From positions 393,353 to 457,352 of the forward strand of contig JACFMQ010000002.1 of NCBI GenBank assembly GCA_019455325.1: a DNA stretch of 64,000 bases, in the 5' to 3' direction. Positions 1 through 6,592 of the stretch are shown one piece after another. The position numbers were made by a program, and so were the translations under genes. Origin of the DNA: Rhodocyclaceae bacterium. Lineage in GTDB: Bacteria > Pseudomonadota > Gammaproteobacteria > Burkholderiales > Rhodocyclaceae. Below the pieces are notes generated by a model. The model did not search any database and was not told the origin of the DNA. It worked only from the letters and a program-made list of their open reading frames with translations. Position 1 is the stretch's first letter. Every line of letters begins with the position of its first letter.

Positions 1-898
1 CCAGTTCGGCCGCCTTCTTCCAGTTGATCACGTGCAGGTAGTCGGTGTCCTTCGCCGAGCAGCCGGCTTCGTACGGCGGACGGCCCTTTTCGATGCCGCC
101 GACGTAGCGCTCCGTACAGAAGCTGTTGGTGAACGACCAGCCGTCCGACGGGCCCTTGCCGGCGTCCGACAGGTCCTGCGAGTACGGCGGCAGTTCGAGC
201 GAGAACGAGTCCTTCGGCTGGATGCGCCCTTCCTTGCGGTCGAACTTCCAGTAGGTGACGCCGCCGCGATACTTCTCGTTGAATTCTTCGAGCGGGTAGA
301 ACTTCTTGTTTTCGAGCGGCGCGGCGTATTGCGCGGCTTCGATGATGTAGTCGGTGTTCGGCGTGACGAAGGCGCCGCCGTGCTCGGACTTGTAGATCGG
401 GTTCACCACGATCTGCTTGGTCTCGAAGTCGCGCAGGTCGATCACCGCCAGCCGCGGGTTGGCCTTGTCGTTGATGAACAGGAACTGGCCGTCGTACTTG
501 CCGTCCGTCTCCGAGATCGCCGGGTGGTGCGTGTCGCCCCAGGTGATGTCGCGGCCGTCGATCTTGCCCTGCGCCAGCACCGCCTTCGAGCCTTCGTCGA
601 AGCCGTAGCCTTGCCACGGTTCCGGCGTGAACACGCCGATGTATTTCAGGATGCGCATCGACGGGATGCCGTACACGATCACCTGGCCCGACTGACCGCC
701 CGAGCTGAAGACGACGAATTCGTCCCGCTTGCCCGTCGGTACGTAGGTCTTGGCCGCCGCCAGCAGGTCCTGCTGCGACAGGTTCCGCCGCTTCATCACG
801 TCCTGCAGCGATTCCGCCGCCTGCGCGGCGCCTGCCGCTGCAAAACCGATTCCCGCCGCAAGCAGCATGACCAGCGCCTTGTGCCTAGGTTTGCTCAT
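1..898 (-). CDS. nosZ: Nitrous oxide reductase NosZ, second copy (C-terminal part beyond window edge)
   Basis: This is the N-terminal 299 residues of a periplasmic copper enzyme that reduces N2O to N2. The gene runs off the left edge, so the CuA domain is not visible. Bases 1-869 match 7996-8864 of the complete nosZ almost perfectly; I found three substitutions, at 767, 821 and 824. The identity stops inside the signal peptide: this copy begins MSKPRHKALVMLLAAG, whereas the other begins MMKTRMKQTVSMLLAAG. One substitution changes the residue before the predicted cleavage site (AQA here, AHA there). The start at 898 has a GGGGGT-type ribosome site about 7 bases upstream. It is a Sec-type leader with no twin-arginine motif. 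The gene lies 156 bases downstream of a three-gene signalling set on the same strand and has no visible FNR box, so it may be expressed differently from the other copy. Confidence 0.93.
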   Translation of the reverse strand, partial: MSKPRHKALVMLLAAGIGFAAAGAAQAAESLQDVMKRRNLSQQDLLAAAKTYVPTGKRDEFVVFSSGGQSGQVIVYGIPSMRILKYIGVFTPEPWQGYGFDEGSKAVLAQGKIDGRDITWGDTHHPAISETDGKYDGQFLFINDKANPRLAVIDLRDFETKQIVVNPIYKSEHGGAFVTPNTDYIIEAAQYAAPLENKKFYPLEEFNEKYRGGVTYWKFDRKEGRIQPKDSFSLELPPYSQDLSDAGKGPSDGWSFTNSFCTERYVGGIEKGRPPYEAGCSAKDTDYLHVINWKKAAEL

Positions 899-911
899 TT
901 TCGACCCCCTG

Positions 912-939
912 AAAAAAAGGATGGCGCGCCAGCCGCGCC
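912..939 (-). terminator. Possible terminator or attenuator between the response regulator and nosZ copy 2
   Basis: On the minus strand a 6-bp GC-only stem (GGCGCG/CGCGCC, loop GCTGG) is followed after four bases by seven T residues, just upstream of the second nosZ. The gap between stem and T-run makes it suboptimal. It could limit read-through from the signalling operon into nosZ. Confidence 0.35.
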
Positions 940-1054
940 CGCTGCCCCTGCGACAATCTGCCGCAGACGCATTATCGAAGGGCGACGGCCGCCGTTGCAG
1001 GTGAACGATGCTGGTTGCGGCACCGGAATGCGCCGGTACGCCATCGGAAAATTC

Positions 1055-1711
1055 CTAGACGGAGAAATCGTCGACGCTTTCGACGAGGCCGTGCTGGATC
1101 GCGTAATGGATCAGCTCGGCGGTGTTCGCCAGATCCATCTTGCTCAGGATGCTCGCCTTGTGCGTGCTCGCCGTCTTCACGCTGAGGCTGAGCCGGCGGC
1201 CGATCTCGGTGACGCCGAGGCCCTTGACCAGCAGCAGGAAGACCTCGTACTCGCGGTTCGTCAGGCGCAGGTGCGGCGCCTCCGCGTCGCGGCCGGAGAG
1301 CATCTGCCGGGCGAGCTTCTCGGCGATGCTGGCGCCGATGAACAGGCCGCCGCCGGCGACCTTGCGGATGGCGTCGGCGAGCTGCGTCTCGGCGTTGTCC
1401 TTGCACAGGTAGCCGGAGGCGCCGGCCTTCAGCGCGCGGACGGCGTAGATGTCCTCCTTGTGCATGCTGAGGACGAGGATCGGCAGGTTCGGAAACTCGC
1501 TCTTGATCTGCTTGATCAGCTCGATGCCGCTGCGCCCGGGCATCGTCAGGTCGAGCACCAGCGCGTGCCACTGCCCGCTGCGCAGCTTGGCGAGCGTCTC
1601 CGGGCCGTTACCCGCCTCGCCGGCGACGACGATGTCGCCGCTCTCGCTGAGGATGTATTTCAGGCCGGCGCGCAGGACGTCGTGGTCGTCGGCGATCAGC
1701 GTGCGGATCAT
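1055..1711 (-). CDS. NarL/UhpA-type response regulator
   Basis: A 218-residue cytoplasmic transcription factor with a receiver domain at residues 1-120 (acidic pair DD at 8-9, phosphoacceptor D54 in LVLDLTMPG, K about 104) and a LuxR-type helix-turn-helix at about 150-210 (LTNREYEVFLLLVKGLG then IGRRLSLSVKTASTHKASI). Its ATG overlaps the stop of the upstream receiver-kinase gene by four bases (1708-1711), indicating translational coupling. HisKA_3-class kinases usually phosphorylate NarL-type regulators, which fits the adjacent gene. The target is not shown by the sequence. The nearest downstream gene is the second nosZ copy, which is an attractive but unproven target. Confidence 0.9.
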   Translation of the reverse strand: MIRTLIADDHDVLRAGLKYILSESGDIVVAGEAGNGPETLAKLRSGQWHALVLDLTMPGRSGIELIKQIKSEFPNLPILVLSMHKEDIYAVRALKAGASGYLCKDNAETQLADAIRKVAGGGLFIGASIAEKLARQMLSGRDAEAPHLRLTNREYEVFLLLVKGLGVTEIGRRLSLSVKTASTHKASILSKMDLANTAELIHYAIQHGLVESVDDFSV

Positions 1712-2835
1712 GGTCGTTCTCCTCGGACGATCGGAAATTCGGCGACGATGCGCGTGCCGGCGCCGGGCGCGCCGACGATGTCGAGCGAGCCGCCGAGCAT
1801 CGCCACCCGTTCGCGCATGCCGAGCAGGCCGAAGCCCTGGCGCTTGCCGGCGGGGTCGATGCCGACGCCGTCGTCGCGCACCTCGACGCGCAGGCGGTCG
1901 CCGGCCTCGCGGATGTCTACGTCGATGCTGCCGGCCTGCGCGTGGCGCGAGACGTTGGTCAGCGACTCCTGGACGACGCGGAAGACGACGATCGCCAGCC
2001 GGTCGTCGAGGTCGAAGTCCTCGCGGTTCATGGTCAGCGTGCAGGCGATGCCGGTGCGCTCGGCGAAGTCGTTGGTCAGGTGCTCGATCGCCGCCGCCAG
2101 GCCGAGCGCATCGAGGACGCCGGGGCGCAGCCCCTCGGAAATGCGGCGCAGCGTGTCGATGATGCGCTCGACCAGGCCGTGCGCGGCGCCGACGCGCGCC
2201 ATCGCCGCTTCGCCGGCGGAAGGGCAGTCGCGGCGCAGCGCGCCGAGGTCGATGCGCAGCGCGGTCAGCGTCTGGCCAAGCTCGTCGTGCAGCTCGCGGG
2301 CGATCGTCGTCCGCTCCTCCTCGCGCACCGACTGCAGGAAGCCGGTCAGCTCCTGCAGGCGCCGCTGCGACTCGCGCAGCTCGGCCTCGGACTGCTGCAG
2401 TTGCGCGGTGCGCTCGGCGACGCGCTCTTCGAGCTTCGTCTGCAGCCGGCGCAACTCGACGTGCGTGCGCACGCGCGCCAGCACCTCCTCCGGCTGGAAC
2501 GGCTTGGCGATGTAGTCGACGGCGCCGAGGCCGAAGCCGCGCACCTTGTCGCCGGTGTCGCGCAGCGCGGAGAGGAAGATCACCGGCACGTCCCGCGTCC
2601 GCGCGTCGTCCTTCAACTGGCGGCAGACCTCGTAGCCGTCGATGCCGGGCATGCGCACGTCGAGCAGGATCAGGTCCGGCGGCCGCGCCTTCGCCGAGCG
2701 CAGCGCCATGCGTCCGTCCTGCGCCGGGCGCACCGCGTAGCCGGCGCCGGCGAGCAGTTCGCCGAGCAGGTCGAGCGACGCCGTCGTGTCGTCGACGATC
2801 AACACCTCGGCGCGCCGCGCCGCTTCGTCCGCCAT
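1708..2835 (-). CDS. Receiver domain fused to a NarX-type (HisKA_3) histidine kinase
   Basis: A 375-residue soluble protein with no signal peptide or membrane segment. Residues 9-125 are a receiver domain (D59 in LILLDVRMPG, K111 in IAKPF). A coiled coil follows at about 130-170. Next is a HisKA_3 dimerisation domain with H183 in ARELHDELGQ, then an HATPase_c domain ending near 370 (VEVRDDGVGI, GFGLLGMRER). The layout suggests a relay intermediate: it could receive phosphate from the upstream hybrid kinase on D59, which would control autophosphorylation at H183 and transfer to the NarL-type regulator encoded next. It sits three bases downstream of the sensor kinase gene and overlaps the regulator gene by four bases. 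Confidence 0.9.
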   Translation of the reverse strand: MADEAARRAEVLIVDDTTASLDLLGELLAGAGYAVRPAQDGRMALRSAKARPPDLILLDVRMPGIDGYEVCRQLKDDARTRDVPVIFLSALRDTGDKVRGFGLGAVDYIAKPFQPEEVLARVRTHVELRRLQTKLEERVAERTAQLQQSEAELRESQRRLQELTGFLQSVREEERTTIARELHDELGQTLTALRIDLGALRRDCPSAGEAAMARVGAAHGLVERIIDTLRRISEGLRPGVLDALGLAAAIEHLTNDFAERTGIACTLTMNREDFDLDDRLAIVVFRVVQESLTNVSRHAQAGSIDVDIREAGDRLRVEVRDDGVGIDPAGKRQGFGLLGMRERVAMLGGSLDIVGAPGAGTRIVAEFPIVRGERP

Positions 2836-2838
2836 GTC

Positions 2839-5412
2839 TTACGCCTCTTGATCGTAGATGCCGAGCATCTGCCAGAGCGCATGATAATGCCGGCAGCGGC
2901 AGATCTCGGAAAGCTGCGCGGCGAGCGCCGGCTGTTCGTCGGCGAGCGCAGCGAGCGCCGCGGCGATGCGCTCGGGGTCGAGCGAGACGGCGGCCTGCAC
3001 GAGCCGTTCGCGCATGGCTTCCGGCAGCGCATCGAGCGCCGGCAGCGGCGCGCCGGCCGGCGCGGCGGCGGTCGCCGGCGCCACGCCGAGCAGCGACTCG
3101 ATCACGCGGTACAGCTCGCCCTCCTCGAACGGCTTGGAGAGGAAGGCGTCGGCGCCGGCCGCCAGCGCCGCGGCGCGCGATTCGTCGAGGGCGTTGGCGG
3201 TGAGCATGGCGACGCGCGGCGGCCGGCCGTCCCGCCGCCGCTCCGCCGTCTCGCGCACGAGATCGATGCCGAGGCCGTCGTTCAGGAACCAGTCGAGCAG
3301 CACCAGGTCCGGCGGATCGGCGGCGATCGCCGCGCGCGCCTCGGCGAGCGAGGCGGCCTCGGCGACGGCGAAGGCCAGCGGTTCGAGCAGCGAACGCACG
3401 AGCAGGCGCGCCTCCGGGACGTCGTCGACGACCAGCACCCGGCGCCCGGCGCCGGCCGGCAGCGCCGCCCGGCAGGCGGCGTCCGGCGCCTGCGGCTGGC
3501 CGCCGCTCGGCACGCGGATCGAGAAACGGAAGGTCGAGCCCTTGCCCGGCGTCGAATCGACGGCCAGCTCGCCGCCCATCATCTGCACGTATTCCCGGCT
3601 GATCGTCAGGCCGAGCCCGGTGCCGCCCTGGCGCACATGGCCGACCTGCTCGAACGACGAGAAGATGCGCTCGCGGTCGGCGGCGGCGATGCCGACGCCG
3701 GTGTCGCTGACGGCGAGGGCGAGGCGGCAGAAGCCTTCGCCGTCCGGCTCGGCGCGCGCGCGGACGACGATGCTGCCGCCGCGCGGCGTGAACTTGACGG
3801 CGTTCGACAGCAGGTTGAGCAGCACCTGGCGCAGCATCAGCGGGTCGAGGACGACCACCGGCGGCAGGCCGTCGCTGTCGAGCCCGAGCGACAGGCCGGA
3901 CTCCTCGGCGCGCAGCCGCATCATGCCGACGACGGCGTCGAGCAGGCGCGCGGGGTCGGTTTCCTCGACCGCCATCTTCATCTTGCCGGATTCGATCTTC
4001 GACAGTTCGAGGATGTCGTTGATCAGCGTCAGCAGGTGGCGGCCGGACAGGTTGATGATCTCCAGGTGGCGCTGCTGCGCCGGCGACAGCGAGGCGTCGC
4101 GCTCCATCAACTGCGAGAAGCCGATCACCGCGTTCAGCGGCGTGCGCAGTTCGTGGTTCATGTTGGCGAGGAACATCGACTTGCTGCGGTTGGCCGCCTC
4201 GGCCTGGTCGCGCGCGACGACCAGTTCCTCGGTGCGCTGGCGGACCAGTTCTTCGAGGTGTTCGCGGTAGGTGGCGAGCTCCTGCTCGCTCTTCTTGCGC
4301 TGCGTGATGTCGGAGAAGATCGAGATGTAGCGGCGCACCTGGCCGTCGGGCGCGCGCAGCGCCTGGATCGAGATTTCCTCGGGGAAAGCCTCGCCGCTCT
4401 TGCGCCGGTTCCAGATCTCGCCGCGCCAGTGTCCGGCCGTCTGCAACTGCCGCCACAGCGCGGCGTAGAAATCGGCGTCGTGCAGGCCGGACTTCAGCAT
4501 GCGCGGATTGCGGCCGATCACCTCGTCGCGCACGAAGCCGTAGATCCGGCAGAAGGCATCGTTCACCCAGAGGATCGTCCCCGCGGCGTCGGTGATGATC
4601 GCCCCTTCGGCCATCGCCGAGAAGGCCATCTCGTTCTCCCGGCGCACTTCCTCCTGGCGCGCCAGGTCGGCGGCGCGGCGGCGCGCCAGCAGATGCAGCA
4701 GCAGGATGCCGGCGACGCCGAGCACCCAGACCCCCGAATGCCAGTACTGGATCACCCGCCAGGTCGGCTCCTGGACGGTGCGGTAGGCGTTCAGGTCGAC
4801 CGAGATGCTGGCCGCGCCGCGCAGGCCGCCGACCGGCACCAGCGTATCGCGGTGGCACTCCAGGCATTCGTCTTCCATGCGCATCGGCACCATGACCCGC
4901 ATCAGGCCGTGCCCGCCTTTGCGCGGCAACGCCTCGGCAACGACGTCGCCGCCCTTTTCGAGCGTTTCGAGCGCCTTCGCCTCCCACTCGTCGGGCGCAT
5001 TGTCGTAGTTGCGCAACTGCTTCGAGGTCAGCCGCTCGCGGATGCCGAACTCCTTCTGGCTGGTCTGCTGGATCGCCAGCAGCAGATGGATCGGCGTCAC
5101 CGCGACGAGGCGGAAGGATTCGGCGTCGCTGCGCGCGACGGTGACGCGCTCGGCCTCTTCGAGCGAATTGAACGGCGGCACGACCTCCTCGCGGATATAG
5201 ACGCCGCCGACGTTCGACGCCCATTTGCGGATCGCCATGTCCTTCTTCAGGTTGGCGACGGCGTCGATCCGGGCCAGCGCCGCCGCGGTGCGGTCGAGCT
5301 GCCCGCGCTGCATCAGCAGGGAGGCGACGACCAGCATGCTCCAGACGACGACGGTGAACAGCGCGCCGGCAGCGCCGTGCAGCGGCCAGTTGATTCGCGA
5401 TACGGCGTTCAT
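2839..5412 (-). CDS. Hybrid sensor kinase with periplasmic c-type-heme (Tll0287/DUF3365-like) sensor
   Basis: An 857-residue inner-membrane kinase. A membrane helix at about 13-35 and another at about 228-243 bracket a periplasmic domain that resembles DUF3365/Tll0287 (NAPDEWE near 138-144) and contains CLECH at 183-187, a c-type heme attachment motif. Then come a PAS domain (about 261-375), a HisKA domain with H420 in NMNHELRTPLNAVIG, an HATPase_c domain (GGTGLGLTISREYV), a receiver domain (LVVDDVPEARLL, LVLLDWFLNDG) and a C-terminal helical tail. The ATG at 5412 has an AGAGG site about 7 bases upstream; a longer frame would add 24 residues without such a site. Heme sensors of this type could report redox state, NO or another ligand; the ligand here is inference. 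Confidence 0.9.
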   Translation of the reverse strand: MNAVSRINWPLHGAAGALFTVVVWSMLVVASLLMQRGQLDRTAAALARIDAVANLKKDMAIRKWASNVGGVYIREEVVPPFNSLEEAERVTVARSDAESFRLVAVTPIHLLLAIQQTSQKEFGIRERLTSKQLRNYDNAPDEWEAKALETLEKGGDVVAEALPRKGGHGLMRVMVPMRMEDECLECHRDTLVPVGGLRGAASISVDLNAYRTVQEPTWRVIQYWHSGVWVLGVAGILLLHLLARRRAADLARQEEVRRENEMAFSAMAEGAIITDAAGTILWVNDAFCRIYGFVRDEVIGRNPRMLKSGLHDADFYAALWRQLQTAGHWRGEIWNRRKSGEAFPEEISIQALRAPDGQVRRYISIFSDITQRKKSEQELATYREHLEELVRQRTEELVVARDQAEAANRSKSMFLANMNHELRTPLNAVIGFSQLMERDASLSPAQQRHLEIINLSGRHLLTLINDILELSKIESGKMKMAVEETDPARLLDAVVGMMRLRAEESGLSLGLDSDGLPPVVVLDPLMLRQVLLNLLSNAVKFTPRGGSIVVRARAEPDGEGFCRLALAVSDTGVGIAAADRERIFSSFEQVGHVRQGGTGLGLTISREYVQMMGGELAVDSTPGKGSTFRFSIRVPSGGQPQAPDAACRAALPAGAGRRVLVVDDVPEARLLVRSLLEPLAFAVAEAASLAEARAAIAADPPDLVLLDWFLNDGLGIDLVRETAERRRDGRPPRVAMLTANALDESRAAALAAGADAFLSKPFEEGELYRVIESLLGVAPATAAAPAGAPLPALDALPEAMRERLVQAAVSLDPERIAAALAALADEQPALAAQLSEICRCRHYHALWQMLGIYDQEA

Positions 5413-5482
5413 GCGGAACCTCTTCGGGCACCCGGTGAAGCCCCCAAGTAAACCACAGATGCGCACGGCGATCAGGAGACGC

Positions 5483-5512
5483 AAAAAAGAGAGCCGGACC
5501 CGTCGGCCCGGC
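5483..5512 (-). terminator. Rho-independent terminator after the OmpW-family gene
   Basis: On the minus strand an 8-bp stem (GCCGGGCC/GGTCCGGC, one G-T pair, loop GACG) is followed by TCTCTTTTTT. It separates the porin gene from the sensor kinase gene, so the signalling set probably has its own promoter in the short stretch below it. Confidence 0.75.
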
Positions 5513-5578
5513 CTGAACCGGCCGCACCCGCAGGCTTTCCGGCGGGTACGGCGGAGAGGAATGAAGAAACGCGACGGC

Positions 5579-6229
5579 TCAGAAACGGTAGCCGATGCCG
5601 ACGCCGATCAGGAGGGGATCGAGCTTGACGCGCGAAACCTTGGCGCCGGCGTCGTTGCGCAGATCGCTGCGAATCTGCACCTTCTTGACGTCGAGGTTGA
5701 GGAACAGGTTCTTGCTCACCTTGACGTCGAACCCGGCCTGCAGCGCGCCGCCCCAACTGTCGTCCTCCAGGTGCAGGCGGGTGACGCCGGGAACGCGCAG
5801 GCGCTCGCTGGTGATGCGCGTGTAGTTCACGCCGGCGCCGACGTACGGACGGAAGACGCCGTCGGGATTGAAGTGCCACTGCAAGGTCAGCGTCGGCGGC
5901 AGATGCTTGAAGGAGCCGGCCTTGAAGGCGCCGATCGCGCTGCTGCCGACTTTCACGTCGTGCTTCTGCGGATAGGTCAGGATCAGTTCGGCAGCGAGGT
6001 TCTTCGTCAGGAAATAGCTGATGTCGAGCTCCGGAATCGTCTTGTCTTCGACGCGGATGGCGTCGCCCGGAACGGCCAGCGCCGGAATCGGCGTCGACCG
6101 GTGCTCCATGTCGAGATGCACGGCGCGGGCGCGGACCAGCCAGCGGCCTTCGGCGACCTCCTGCGCGGTAGCCGGCAACGCGGCGAGAACGGCGGTGGAA
6201 AGAACGAGAAACTTCATTGCGCAGCGCAT
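5579..6229 (-). CDS. OmpW-family outer membrane protein
   Basis: A 216-residue secreted beta-barrel protein. The N-terminus (MRCAMKFLVLSTAVLAALPA then TAQ) is a Sec signal peptide. The mature chain has alternating beta-strand character and ends in a terminal phenylalanine (GVGIGYRF), typical of outer membrane proteins assembled by the BAM complex. Features such as LDISYFLTKNLAAELILTYP and PYVGAGVNY are typical of OmpW. A GGGAGG site six bases before the ATG at 6229 fixes the start; MKFLV four codons later is an alternative. OmpW porins are thought to pass small hydrophobic compounds. It lies between nosZ and the signalling set but is bounded by its own terminator. Confidence 0.88.
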   Translation of the reverse strand: MRCAMKFLVLSTAVLAALPATAQEVAEGRWLVRARAVHLDMEHRSTPIPALAVPGDAIRVEDKTIPELDISYFLTKNLAAELILTYPQKHDVKVGSSAIGAFKAGSFKHLPPTLTLQWHFNPDGVFRPYVGAGVNYTRITSERLRVPGVTRLHLEDDSWGGALQAGFDVKVSKNLFLNLDVKKVQIRSDLRNDAGAKVSRVKLDPLLIGVGIGYRF

Positions 6230-6592
6230 GGCTGACCTCCCTGATGGTTGCTTATCGGATCGCGGCGTCCGGATCGGCCGGGCGCGCGCAGAAGAAGCGC
6301 CGTCCCGCGGCCGTGCCGGACCCTCCGGCGCCTTCCCGGTTCTTCCGGGAAGGATTGCGGAGCGGGGACTTGCCTGCGTCGACCGATACCCGCCGCGACG
6401 ATCCGATTATGCGAACAGTAAGCACACCGGCATAGGTGAGGTTTGCTGGTAAACAGGCCGGATTCATCCGGGAAGGACTCGGAAAAATCCTATCCGGCAT
6501 AGCCGCCGGCAACGGGGGAGGGAGAATTGGAGGCGAAAAAAAGGGGCAGATCGCTCTGCCCCTTTCGGATGCTGCCGGAAACCGGCGTCGAC
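6230..6592. other. Intergenic stretch between ompW and nosZ
   Basis: There is no credible gene in these 363 bases. The nosZ terminator lies at 6535-6565, and the remainder presumably contains the ompW promoter. I saw no FNR-type palindrome here. Confidence 0.6.
6535..6565 (-). terminator. Rho-independent terminator of nosZ
   Basis: On the minus strand a perfect stem (AGGGGCAGA/TCTGCCCCT, loop GCGA) is followed by a run of seven T residues, 28 bases after the nosZ stop. It marks the complete nosZ copy as a monocistronic unit. Confidence 0.9.

Noticed and set aside
32-2515. A very long open frame on the plus strand opposite nosZ copy 2 and the signalling genes
   Set aside because: It is Arg/Val-rich, has no recognisable domain and lies opposite well-supported genes. 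Such frames are expected in DNA this GC-rich.
1055-5527. A minus-strand frame of almost 1500 codons running through the signalling set
   Set aside because: Only its last part (the NarL-type regulator) is a protein; the rest is an out-of-frame reading of the two kinases.
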